NCBI GenBank assembly: GCA_964547105.1
Contig: CAZJLO010000003.1
Span: forward strand, 1-64,000
DNA: 64,000 nt
Direction of reading: 5' to 3'
From: RXOA01 sp964547105
GTDB lineage: Bacteria; Bipolaricaulota; Bipolaricaulia; UBA7950; UBA9294
A program made the position numbers and the translations under genes. The notes beneath the pieces are model-generated. The model was not told the origin of the DNA. It saw nothing but the letters and a program-made list of their open reading frames with translations, and did not search any database. Within the stretch, counting starts at the first letter, position 1, and every line of letters begins with the position of its first letter. Shown piece by piece: positions 23,708-31,789 of this stretch.

Positions 23708-25222
23708 CTAGGGAACCTGCGCCGCAAAACGCTTCCGTCGATCCCGGCAAACAAGCTCCGCCGCGTACCGTCCCGACATCGCGGCGCGGGCGACACCCCC
23801 GCCCGGTTCGGTCCATTGCCCCGCGAGAATGACCCCGTCAAGCCCTTTGATGCGCCTTGGGATCCTCAGACGCAGTGTTTCGGGTGTCAGCAGCCAGCCC
23901 CGCATGCTTCCGTTCCAGTTGCCGGTGCGCCGTCGCCACATCGGCGGCGTGGCAACATCCGCCATTTCCACGTCGTCCGAAAGCCTTGGGAATCGCTGCT
24001 CAAGTGCGTCGATCACGTGACGAACGATCGCATGTCGCGCTTTCTGATCGGCCTGCTCGTCACTCTCGCGCCGAACCCACTCATCGTAGCTGGCATCAAG
24101 AAACGTGTAGAGTACTGTCTTCTGAGTATCGCCGCGGTGCTGCAGAACGGAGCCCTGGGCAGCATGGACAACCATCCGATCGCGTTTTCGACCGTCGATC
24201 ATCTTCGACCCGGCAAGCGGGAAGCTGATCCCCTCCACCGATGAGGGGAATTCCGCGATCGATCGATTCACGCCGATCGACACGCACACCATCGATGGAT
24301 AGAGGCGAAGCTTGTCAAACCTCGCCGCCAATTGCTCATCCGAGCATTGGCCGCTCAGCAGATCGAACACGGCGCTTCGACTGTCACTGGCTACGATGAC
24401 CGCGTCGGCGGGTTCAACGCGCCCGTCGGCAAGCCGGAGTCCCTCTGCCCGTCCGTTTTCGATCAGCACGCGCTCGACACGAGATCCGTAGTCAATCTCT
24501 CCCCCAAGCTCGGTGAAACGTCGCTCGAGCGATCGCACGAATGCCTCCGATCCGGCAACGGGACGACCGACGGTGCTTCGATTCATCCGTGACAAGCTTT
24601 GAATCAACGACAGGACCGGCGTATCAGGGGTCGAGACCGCAAACGGGAAGGTCTCCCGAAGAAACGGGCTGTCGAAAGACTGTGCGAATTCCTCGAGGGT
24701 TACCCCACCCCATCTTCTGATCGTCCATGCGAGCGACGGTTTCCGCGAGGACCGCACTCCGACCGAGATCGGCGATGCCAACTCCTTCGGCTTGACGAGT
24801 CCGTGTCGCTGACCTCCCAGCCGCTGCACGGCCTTCGTAAATTCGTTGATCAGGTCCTTGTCTCCCGGAGCCAGTTCCGCAAGATGCCGGCGTAGCCGTT
24901 TGGCATCCGAGTACAAAATCAAGGCACGGCCTTCGTCGTCCTCGACACGCGCCAGAACGTCCTCACGTGAAAATGTTTGCGCATCGATGATCCCCAGCTC
25001 ACGCCACATTCGATGGTATGGGTTTGGCTCTGCACACCCATCCACCGATCGGAGACACACATCGATCGTGTAGCCGTCCTTTTCCCACGCAGCACACAGT
25101 CCGCCGGGGCGATCGTTCATTTCGTAGATCCGGGTATCGAACCCGTTCATGCACGCATAGCAGCCGGCCGACAGACCGGAAACACCGGCACCGACAACTG
25201 CCACAGATGTGCTCGCTTTCAC
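23708..25222 (-). CDS. CrtI-like FAD-dependent oxidoreductase, second copy
   Basis: The 504-residue flavoprotein starts at GTG 25222 behind GGGGGGC; the frame opens at 25252 without a good site. It has the FAD motif VAVVGAGVSGLSAGCYA, the PGGLCAAWEKDGY loop and the C-terminal LDGVILAGQWTEPGGGVARAAMSG signature. It is clearly paralogous to the gene at 15437-16936, sharing the DGC--H/R motif after the PGG loop and the DVATP-(T/M)-RRRTGN region. The substrate is unknown; isoprenoid or lipid saturation or desaturation is the family role. DUF4342 follows on the same strand. Confidence 0.85.
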   Translation of the reverse strand: MKASTSVAVVGAGVSGLSAGCYACMNGFDTRIYEMNDRPGGLCAAWEKDGYTIDVCLRSVDGCAEPNPYHRMWRELGIIDAQTFSREDVLARVEDDEGRALILYSDAKRLRRHLAELAPGDKDLINEFTKAVQRLGGQRHGLVKPKELASPISVGVRSSRKPSLAWTIRRWGGVTLEEFAQSFDSPFLRETFPFAVSTPDTPVLSLIQSLSRMNRSTVGRPVAGSEAFVRSLERRFTELGGEIDYGSRVERVLIENGRAEGLRLADGRVEPADAVIVASDSRSAVFDLLSGQCSDEQLAARFDKLRLYPSMVCVSIGVNRSIAEFPSSVEGISFPLAGSKMIDGRKRDRMVVHAAQGSVLQHRGDTQKTVLYTFLDASYDEWVRRESDEQADQKARHAIVRHVIDALEQRFPRLSDDVEMADVATPPMWRRRTGNWNGSMRGWLLTPETLRLRIPRRIKGLDGVILAGQWTEPGGGVARAAMSGRYAAELVCRDRRKRFAAQVP

Positions 25223-25312
25223 GCTTGCCCCCCAAACTGTGCACCGATTCAAAAGACCTCAAACATAGGCCTGGGTCCAAGCGGGCATCGTAGCCCCCCA
25301 ACACCATGCGGG

Positions 25313-26116
25313 TCAATCCGTTTCGCTCCGAGAAGCGAGGAATTCCATCAGGACAAGCGTCTCCCAGCCTCGACGAACCAACACCCGATCCACCTCGGCG
25401 ATTTCGCGGAATCCCGCCTCGGCATAGAAAGATGCCGGTCCGTTCGGAGTGGGTGAGCGTCGACCAACCACCACATGAATCCGACGGAATCCTCTTCCGA
25501 TCAGGTAGTCGACCGTGGCTCCAAGGAGCGCGTCTCGATAGTCCGGGCCTTGTTCAAGATTGTACAGACACTGAATCACGGCAGTTTGTGAAGACTTGTC
25601 GGGAAGAGGAAATGGAGAAAGGAGTGCCGGAACAAACTCCGCATGGCAGACCGCTTGCTCGCCATCGTAGCCGATCAGACCGATCGTCTCATCCCCGGTT
25701 TCCTCCGCCACCTGCAGATACCACCCCTGTTTCGCCACCATCTCCTGACATCCAGCGCGACAACCGCAAACGCGTGCGCTGTCGATGAGGTTGTGCGGCG
25801 TCAGGGGACTAATCTTCTCGGGAACGCCACGTTCGCGTGGAGCGACTGGCTCGGCTTGAGCCTGCGGGGCGCCCGATCGTGCGAATGCTTCGAGTTGATC
25901 TGCCGAAAAAGGCGATGACACGCGAAGCGTCCCATCGATAACCAACAGGAACGGGCAGAACACGCGATGGTGCTCGCCCGCCGCACGGTCGCGCCAGATG
26001 TCAATGACTTCAAGCACGATCTGCAGGCGATCAGCTGCTTCCTTTGCCTGCGACACAACCCAGTCGTGCCATGGGCATTGGAGTCCGCAGTGGAGTACAA
26101 CAAGCGAATGTTCCAT
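25313..26116 (-). CDS. Thioredoxin-like domain fused to GNAT acetyltransferase
   Basis: The 267-residue protein combines an N-terminal thioredoxin-fold segment (VVLHCGLQCPWHDWVVSQAKEAA, residues 6-28; CPFLLVIDGTLRVSSPF, 54-70) with a C-terminal GNAT domain (GETIGLIGYDGEQ, CLYNLEQGPDYRDALLGATVDYLIGRGFRRIHVVVG, ASFYAEAGFREIAEV). A Cys motif (VCGCRAGCQEM, about 116-126) sits between the domains. The combination is reminiscent of YoaP-type acetyltransferases, but with the order of the domains reversed. AAGGAGG lies 13 nt before the ATG. Substrate unknown. Confidence 0.75.
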   Translation of the reverse strand: MEHSLVVLHCGLQCPWHDWVVSQAKEAADRLQIVLEVIDIWRDRAAGEHHRVFCPFLLVIDGTLRVSSPFSADQLEAFARSGAPQAQAEPVAPRERGVPEKISPLTPHNLIDSARVCGCRAGCQEMVAKQGWYLQVAEETGDETIGLIGYDGEQAVCHAEFVPALLSPFPLPDKSSQTAVIQCLYNLEQGPDYRDALLGATVDYLIGRGFRRIHVVVGRRSPTPNGPASFYAEAGFREIAEVDRVLVRRGWETLVLMEFLASRSETD

Positions 26117-26201
26117 GGATGAGCTTGCCTCCTTACGGAAACCCTACATGATGAAGCCACCCAATGGCCATCATTGCTCCACATAGGAGGGCGAGGATAC
26201 G

Positions 26202-27377
26202 ATGAAGGCGTCGAGGAGGAGATGCAAGGTGTTCGGGAAACGAATCACGATGTTTCGCTTGTTCGGATTCGAGGTACGCGCCGATGCTTCTTGGCTGATC
26301 GTCGCGTTTCTCGTCGCCTGGTCGCTCGCTTCCTCTCTGTTCCCAGAAGCATTCCCGGGGATGACGCTCTCCATTTACTGGGGAATGGGAGTGATTGGGG
26401 CTCTGCTTCTTTTCGCATCCGTGGTTGCTCACGAATTTATGCATTCGTGGGTCGCGCGAAGATCTGGGATGACCATCAAGGGAATTACGCTGTTCTTGTT
26501 CGGAGGCGTCGCCGAAATGCACGACGAGCCGCCGAATCCACGAGCCGAATTCCTCATGGCAATCGCCGGACCGCTGACCAGCCTCTTTCTCGGCGGCGCA
26601 TTCTACGGACTGACGATCCTCGCCGGCCGGCTCTCCGCTCCGCTGCCTCTGCTCGGCGTGCTTGCGTACCTATGGCCGATTAACCTTGCTCTCGCCGCAT
26701 TCAACCTGGTTCCGGCGTTCCCTCTTGACGGTGGGCGCGTCCTGCGCGCTGCGCTGTGGAAGCTCACCGGGAAGCTGCGTCGCTCAACGCGCATCGCGAC
26801 CTTGATTGGCTCGGGATTTGCCTTCCTGCTCATGGGGTTCGCCGTGTTCTCGCTTTGGCGGGGGAGCTTGCTGAACGCCGTGTGGTGGTTCTTGATCGGC
26901 ATGTTCTTGCACAATGCGTCGCAAGGGTCGTATCGGCAGCTGATCGTACGGGAATACCTGGAAGGGGAACCGGTGGCGCGCTTCCTGGAACAGAATCCAA
27001 CCACCGTCTCGTATCACATTTCGGTTGAGCAACTCGTCAACGAATACGTGTATCGCAATCCCGACGACCTGTTCCCAGTCATGCAGGAAGACACGCTTGT
27101 CGGCTGCGTTTCGGCGAAGGAGATTGAATCGCTCCCGCGCGAGCAGTGGGAACGAACGACGGTGAAGGAAATCAGCCTCGCCTGCACCCCGGAGAATACG
27201 ATCCCAGCAAGTGCCGATGCCAATGAAGCATTTGGGCTGATGCGCCGCACCGGAAGAAAGCGGCTGTTGGTGGTCGAAGGAGAACATCTCGTGGGAATCA
27301 TCTCGTTGCGGGATGTCCTGCAAAGACTTTCCTTTCAGCTGCGGTTGAGAAAATCCCCTCCTCCGCATTCCGCATGA
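26202..27377 (+). CDS. Site-2-type M50 metalloprotease with CBS domains
   Basis: The 391-residue integral membrane protease has about six transmembrane helices. It carries the zinc motif HEFMH (residues 77-81) and the third ligand motif NLVPAFPLDGGRVLRA. Two CBS domains follow the membrane part (residues about 260-380, ending LLVVEGEHLVGIISLRDVLQRL), the M50 group B arrangement. Such enzymes cleave membrane-anchored regulators and are gated by CBS ligands such as adenine nucleotides. An AGGAGGGCGAGG tract precedes ATG 26202. The next gene, 13 bp later, encodes a HATPase protein, so the three-gene unit may be a signalling module. Confidence 0.9.
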   Translation: MKASRRRCKVFGKRITMFRLFGFEVRADASWLIVAFLVAWSLASSLFPEAFPGMTLSIYWGMGVIGALLLFASVVAHEFMHSWVARRSGMTIKGITLFLFGGVAEMHDEPPNPRAEFLMAIAGPLTSLFLGGAFYGLTILAGRLSAPLPLLGVLAYLWPINLALAAFNLVPAFPLDGGRVLRAALWKLTGKLRRSTRIATLIGSGFAFLLMGFAVFSLWRGSLLNAVWWFLIGMFLHNASQGSYRQLIVREYLEGEPVARFLEQNPTTVSYHISVEQLVNEYVYRNPDDLFPVMQEDTLVGCVSAKEIESLPREQWERTTVKEISLACTPENTIPASADANEAFGLMRRTGRKRLLVVEGEHLVGIISLRDVLQRLSFQLRLRKSPPPHSA

Positions 27378-27390
27378 TCCCTGGAGCACC

Positions 27391-28236
27391 ATGTCCAAGC
27401 TGACGATCGAAACCGTCGACCAATGGGTGGATGAAATCCTTCACCGACGGGCTGGGCGGCTCGACCTGTCGCATGTCGAAACCTTCGATCCGTACGCATT
27501 GCTTGTCATCGCAGTCGCGGTCCGCGAATTCCAGAAGCGGGGACGGATCCTGCCGGTGGATTGGCCGCGCACCGACGATGCCCGTGCCTGGCTGGATGCG
27601 ATGGGCCTACCGCAGTGGCTTGGGCGATCCCCAGCACGCCCGTCCCCGGTGGCACGGCAAGCATCCGTCGCACAACCGATGACGCGAATCGACACCGAGG
27701 ACGGTATCCGCCCGATTGTCGAAGCATTCGATCAACGCCTTGCCGTGCGTTATCCCCTGACGGACGAATCACGTCTCGGCCTGGTGCGAATCATGTTCGA
27801 GCTGTTCCAGAACATCCCGCAACACGCCAATGCAACCGGGAGCGCTCCCAAGGCTCTCGGTGTCGCCGCCATGCAGGAATTGCCACGGGAACAGCAACTG
27901 ATGCTCGCCGTCGCTGATGACGGTATCGGACTGCGGGAAAGCCTGTCCACGCGAGCATCGTTTGCGGATGTCACCCACGCTGGAGCGCTGGACGAGATTC
28001 TCTTCAACGGGGTCAGTCGCCATGCCGATCCCGGCCGCGGCGGAGAATTGCGGCGGATCGCCCGGCTGGTGAGGACATGGGATGGTACGTTGGTGATCCG
28101 TAGCGGCGATGCCGTTCTCTTCATGGACAATGAACGCGGCACTGTTTGCGATGCACCGTTTCTCCCCGGCGTTCAGATCGCGGTATCCCTTCCTCGGTTC
28201 GTGTTGGGAGTCGAATCGGACCCGTCCCTGGCTTGA
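27391..28236 (+). CDS. GHKL ATPase protein with N-terminal STAS-like segment
   Basis: The 281-residue protein has an N-terminal part (residues 1-75) that looks like a STAS/STAS-like strand-helix unit (RLDLSHVETFDPYALLVIAVAVREFQKRG) and a C-terminal GHKL ATP-binding domain. The N box reads IMFELFQNIPQHAN, the G1 box VADDGIGLRE. There is no phospho-acceptor His, so it is not a sensor kinase. The layout is like anti-sigma-factor or MutL-type ATPases. It is followed by a DUF4325 protein gene in the same operon. Confidence 0.75.
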   Translation: MSKLTIETVDQWVDEILHRRAGRLDLSHVETFDPYALLVIAVAVREFQKRGRILPVDWPRTDDARAWLDAMGLPQWLGRSPARPSPVARQASVAQPMTRIDTEDGIRPIVEAFDQRLAVRYPLTDESRLGLVRIMFELFQNIPQHANATGSAPKALGVAAMQELPREQQLMLAVADDGIGLRESLSTRASFADVTHAGALDEILFNGVSRHADPGRGGELRRIARLVRTWDGTLVIRSGDAVLFMDNERGTVCDAPFLPGVQIAVSLPRFVLGVESDPSLA

Positions 28237-28270
28237 CCTGGACAGGTTCACTGAGTTCAATGAAGGTACG

Positions 28271-28885
28271 ATGACGATCGACCGTTACCCGTGTCAATTC
28301 GAGATCGCGCAGTTCGGAACGCGCCTTGGAACGCGACTTGAGGGGCGTACGGCGCGCGAGCCGCTTCTCCGTGCTCTGCTTGCGGTTCACGAACCGGGGT
28401 TCCTGCTCGTTTCGCTTGACGGACTCGATGTGCTGAGCGGCTCGTTCTCCGATGAGATCATCGCCATCCCCTATGCCCGAATCTGTGCCGGCGAATATGG
28501 AGATCGATCGATGGTCCTTGCTTCACCGGACCTTGAAATCACCGACGATCTCGCTCACAAACTGGAACGGCGAGGGCTGGCGATGATCGTCGTCACATCC
28601 GCGTCTGCGCGCACTCGCCCCGTTCCGGGATCCGACCGGGCGTGGACCGTTCTTGGACCGCTGGCGGCGCCGATGCGCGAAACACTGGATCGCATTGTAG
28701 AGGTCGGCCGAACCTCGGCCGGGCAGTTGGCCGGCGATTTGGGGATCCAACACAACACTTGTCTTCATCGTGTCAACCGTCTTGCAATGTCGAAATTGAT
28801 CTATCGCCGGCGTATCGGTGCGGCAGGCCCTCACTCGATGTATGAGTTGGTGTCGCTGTTTTCCGATCTCGACACTTACGGGTAA
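28271..28885 (+). CDS. STAS-like DUF4325 domain protein with C-terminal winged helix
   Basis: The 204-residue protein starts at ATG 28271; the open frame is longer but its upstream part overlaps the previous gene. It has a STAS-like DUF4325 core, GFLLVSLDGLDVLSGSFSDEI, where the DSFSDE-type loop is diagnostic, and a C-terminal winged helix (SAGQLAGDLGIQHNTCLHRVNRLAMSKLIYRRR). It lies 34 bp after the GHKL ATPase gene. Such pairs of GHKL ATPases and DUF4325 proteins are predicted partner-switching or conflict-related regulators, and the winged helix adds a possible DNA-binding output. Confidence 0.75.
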   Translation: MTIDRYPCQFEIAQFGTRLGTRLEGRTAREPLLRALLAVHEPGFLLVSLDGLDVLSGSFSDEIIAIPYARICAGEYGDRSMVLASPDLEITDDLAHKLERRGLAMIVVTSASARTRPVPGSDRAWTVLGPLAAPMRETLDRIVEVGRTSAGQLAGDLGIQHNTCLHRVNRLAMSKLIYRRRIGAAGPHSMYELVSLFSDLDTYG

Positions 28886-28901
28886 CCATGGCCGACAAAA
28901 C

Positions 28902-28934
28902 TTGACAAGTCTTTGTTCAGTATGTACACTGAAC
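28902..28934 (+). promoter_or_regulatory. Sigma-70 promoter overlapped by an SOS-box-like palindrome
   Basis: A consensus -35 TTGACA (28902-28907) and -10 TACACT (28925-28930) are separated by exactly 17 bp. A perfect 7-bp inverted repeat, GTTCAGT at 28915-28921 and ACTGAAC at 28928-28934, with a 6-bp spacer, covers the -10 box. It precedes a DUF6504-like gene and dinB by 14 bp, so a LexA-like repressor site is the natural reading. Confidence 0.85.
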
Positions 28935-28947
28935 CAAGTGAACGACC

Positions 28948-29202
28948 ATGGATCAAGTGGTGGACGAGAAGATCGATGCTTATGTGATCTACCCCATCGG
29001 GGCCCCGTACCCCCTCTTGCGCGCGTTTCGCTGGAGGAACCGCCGGTTCGACGTCACCGGCACGCATCTCGTCCATCCTGAGCATCAAGGCCAGACCAAG
29101 CTGCTCTGCTACGCAGTAAGCTGCGGATCTCAGCGGTGCTGCATTCAGTTTGACACCCACGCGTGTCATTGGATCCTCACCACGATCGAAGTCGAGGAGT
29201 AA
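28948..29202 (+). CDS. DUF6504-like small protein in the dinB operon
   Basis: 84 residues. It has the FRWRNRRFDVTGTHLVHPE strand pattern, then a Cys-rich turn (CGSQRCCIQFD) and a W-x-L-containing C-terminal strand (CHWILTTIEVEE). This is a shorter form of the fold seen at 9618-9974 in this window. It starts 14 nt after the promoter -10 element's palindrome and ends 3 bp before dinB, so both genes lie in one transcript. Small proteins of this type are often encoded next to Y-family polymerases. No ribosome binding site is obvious, which fits a short or nearly leaderless mRNA. Confidence 0.65.
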   Translation: MDQVVDEKIDAYVIYPIGAPYPLLRAFRWRNRRFDVTGTHLVHPEHQGQTKLLCYAVSCGSQRCCIQFDTHACHWILTTIEVEE

Positions 29203-29205
29203 CTC

Positions 29206-30435
29206 ATGGCAAAGATCATCGCCCATCTTGACATGGATGCTTATTTCGCTTCGGTGGAACAACAGGCCGATCCGAGGTTGCGGGGCAAGCCGATCGCCGT
29301 CACCGGGAAACCACAGGAACGTTCCATCGTGGTCGCCGCTTCGCGTGAAGCGAAGCAGCACGGTGTCAGCTCCGCGATGCCGATCTGGGAAGCGCGCCGA
29401 CTTTGCCCCTCCTTGCAGCTTGTCGGCGGAAACGCTTCCCGATACATCGCTGTAACCAAGAGATTTCTCGCCATTCTGAAAAAGTACACTTCACAGCTTG
29501 AAGTGTTCAGCATTGACGAGGTGTTCATGGACGTCACACAAGAAGCGATTCGATACGGCGGTCCGGTTGCGATGGCGACATCCATCCAAACCGAGTTCCG
29601 CGAATCGCTCGGCCGCTGGATTACCTGCACGATCGGCATCGCCGAGAACCGCGCCTTCGCCAAGCTGATCGCCAAGAAGCACAAACCGAATGGGATCGGC
29701 GTGCTCCTTCCCGAGCAACTCCCCGACCTGCTGCAAACAACTTCCGTCGGGGAGATTTGCGGTATCGGACCGCGGATCTCGGCTCGCCTGCAACGAGTTG
29801 GCATCCGCACCCTTGCCGATCTCGGCGCCACACCGACGTTTTACCTCATGAAAGAATTCGGGGTATACGGACACTTCCTGCGAGCCATCGGACAAGGCAA
29901 GGATCCGACGCCGATCATTCCGTACACGGTGGCTGCTCCAGTCAAATCGGTCGGCCATTCCAAAACGCTTCCCCCTGAATTACGTCCGTTTCACCTCGCG
30001 TGTCTTGTGCTGCGTGGTCTATGCGACAAAGTGGCGCGGCGGATGAGAAAGCTTGGATTTGTCGGACGGACGGTCTACCTCGGACTGCGTCTCGGGGCGC
30101 TCGGGCCGCATTGCGGCAAGCAGATTTCGCTTCCGTTCCCCACCGATGATGGCGAAACCCTTTACAACGCTTGTCTCACCATCCACCACAAGATGTCCAT
30201 TCACCCGGAAACGGTGTTCAACATCGGGGTTTCGGTTCGCAATTTAGCAGATCGCGATGATCTCCCCACGTACCTGCTCGAGGAAGACCGCAAACGAGCC
30301 GCGTTGAACGCATCGATCGATCGAATCCGCGATCGGTTCGGCGAAAAGGCGATCGTCACCGGCGAAACACTCTTGTTCGATGCCATCCCCGAACATGTTG
30401 GCGGGTTCGCGCAAGGCGAAGCATGGGAATTCTAA
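29206..30435 (+). CDS. dinB: DNA polymerase IV (Y family)
   Basis: The 409-residue protein is a full-length DinB polymerase for translesion synthesis. The catalytic carboxylates are at the start (AHLDMDAYFASVEQ) and in SIDEVFMDVT. The helix-hairpin-helix motif GEICGIGPRISARLQRVGIRTLADLG and the conserved SVGHSKTLP of the little-finger junction are present. No clear beta-clamp QxxLF motif is seen at the C-terminus. The ATG is 3 bp after the DUF6504-like stop, and the upstream GAGGAG is in the end of that gene. Likely SOS-inducible through the palindromic site at 28915-28934. Confidence 0.97.
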   Translation: MAKIIAHLDMDAYFASVEQQADPRLRGKPIAVTGKPQERSIVVAASREAKQHGVSSAMPIWEARRLCPSLQLVGGNASRYIAVTKRFLAILKKYTSQLEVFSIDEVFMDVTQEAIRYGGPVAMATSIQTEFRESLGRWITCTIGIAENRAFAKLIAKKHKPNGIGVLLPEQLPDLLQTTSVGEICGIGPRISARLQRVGIRTLADLGATPTFYLMKEFGVYGHFLRAIGQGKDPTPIIPYTVAAPVKSVGHSKTLPPELRPFHLACLVLRGLCDKVARRMRKLGFVGRTVYLGLRLGALGPHCGKQISLPFPTDDGETLYNACLTIHHKMSIHPETVFNIGVSVRNLADRDDLPTYLLEEDRKRAALNASIDRIRDRFGEKAIVTGETLLFDAIPEHVGGFAQGEAWEF

Positions 30436-30535
30436 TCACCGACAACCAACCGCCGACTGCGGCCATTCCGTTCAGGGGTGAGCATCCTCATTCTCACACG
30501 TTGCGTTGACAGCAGCACCTGCCTACGATCGAACC

Positions 30536-31438
30536 ATGCAAACGGAGATCCACGTCGGAACATCGGGCTACAGTTTCCGCGACTGGGTCGGCACCGTGTA
30601 CCCACCGGGAACACCGACCGGCAAGTACCTGACCCACTACGCTCAATGGTTTGATGCCGTGGAGATCAACGCCACGTACTATCGAATCCCTTCGCCAAAG
30701 ATGTTCGAGGCGATCGTCGCCAAAGTCCCGTCCGACTTCACCTTCGTCCTCAAGCTGCCCCGAGAGGCGACCCACCAGCGGGAGAAGCTCGCCGAAGTCA
30801 CCGCTCCATTCCTCGATGCAATCGCTCCGCTGGTCGAGCGCAATCAGCTCGCAGCGCTGCTCGCCCAATTCCCCTACTCCTTCAACAACACCACCGAAGC
30901 CGTTCGCCATCTGGAGGCACTCGCCCGAATCTGGATCAGCCGAGATGTTCCGGTGAACGTCGAGTTCCGAAATGCCGACTGGTACCGAGACGACACCTTC
31001 GATACGCTACGCGATCTTGGGCTTGGATTCGTCAATGTCGACCTTCCACCGCTCCCCGGGTTGCCCGGCCCGAGCAACGAAGTCACCTCCCGGATTGCCT
31101 ACTACCGCCTGCACGGACGCAACACAACCACATGGTGGAACCACGCTTCGCCCGGGCTACGCTACGACTATCTGTATACGGCGGATGCGCTTGAAGCGTG
31201 GGCAAAGCGGGCCGAAGAAAAAGCGGGCAGCGTGAGCAAGACCTTCGTGTTCACCAACAACTGTCACCTCGGCCAGAGCGTTGTCAACGCGCTCCAGCTC
31301 CACCAACGGTTCGGCCTTGCGCCACCGACACTGCCCCCCGGGGTATCGCCTTCGCTGATTGAGCCTTCGGCTCCGTCGCGGATTCACGCTATCACACAAC
31401 GAATCGAAGCCAGCCGGGCTCCGGTGGCCGATCCGTAG
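30536..31438 (+). CDS. DUF72 (YecE-like) protein
   Basis: The 300-residue protein belongs to DUF72, a TIM-barrel family of unknown function. The signature EIHVGTSGYSFRDWVGTVYPP opens it, followed by FDAVEINATYYRIPSP, FVLKLPREATHQ and YYRLHGRNTTTWW with the conserved Arg-Leu-His-Gly. The ATG at 30536 is preferred over 30506 because it starts at the family motif. There is no ribosome binding site, but TTGCGT (30501) and TACGAT (30524) spaced by 17 bp would place transcription initiation at the ATG, a possible leaderless mRNA. Confidence 0.88.
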   Translation: MQTEIHVGTSGYSFRDWVGTVYPPGTPTGKYLTHYAQWFDAVEINATYYRIPSPKMFEAIVAKVPSDFTFVLKLPREATHQREKLAEVTAPFLDAIAPLVERNQLAALLAQFPYSFNNTTEAVRHLEALARIWISRDVPVNVEFRNADWYRDDTFDTLRDLGLGFVNVDLPPLPGLPGPSNEVTSRIAYYRLHGRNTTTWWNHASPGLRYDYLYTADALEAWAKRAEEKAGSVSKTFVFTNNCHLGQSVVNALQLHQRFGLAPPTLPPGVSPSLIEPSAPSRIHAITQRIEASRAPVADP

Positions 31439-31538
31439 CGGTCCAAGGACGTGTGTCCCCTCGACTGGCTCGCCATCTGTTCCGTTCCCGCTCGCCTGAT
31501 GTCCAATCGAAGCGCCGCACCGCTTCCTCCGTCGAGGA

Positions 31539-31548
31539 NNNNNNNNNN
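31539..31548. other. Assembly gap (10 N)
   Basis: Ten ambiguous bases join two unlike sequences: the 60% GC chromosome to the left and a clearly AT-rich segment to the right. The fixed length of 10 suggests a scaffolding gap of unknown true size. Confidence 0.98.
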
Positions 31549-31754
31549 ATGGGTTAGTACCGGAATCAGAAATTGATGAGAGTGCTTTCCGTATCACCAG
31601 AACAGTAATGAAATACGAGACTGCTCCAGATCCCCTGCCTGAATATTCTTCATCTCTTGTACTTAATAAAGATCACATAGATCTGGCACTTGAGGCTGCT
31701 TTAAAATCAATAGTGCTTATGCAGAATAAAGAAGATGTTCTACCCTTTGACAAG
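31549..31754 (+). pseudogene. Foreign AT-rich fragment of a glycoside hydrolase family 3 gene
   Basis: The segment directly after the gap encodes, in one frame from 31551, a piece of a GH3 beta-glucosidase: VPESEIDESAFRITR, the helix after the catalytic domain, then LALEAALKSIVLMQNKEDVL, the conserved start of the second domain with the VLLKN-type motif. The base composition (about 42% GC) and codon use (AAA, AAT, TTA, ATA) are unlike every neighbour. It ends abruptly around 31754, where the high-GC sequence resumes. It has neither beginning nor end, so a misassembly or contaminating read is more likely than gene transfer. Confidence 0.75.
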
Positions 31755-31789
31755 ATCTGGATCGAGCCAAGGGGGTCGTCCGAATCCGA

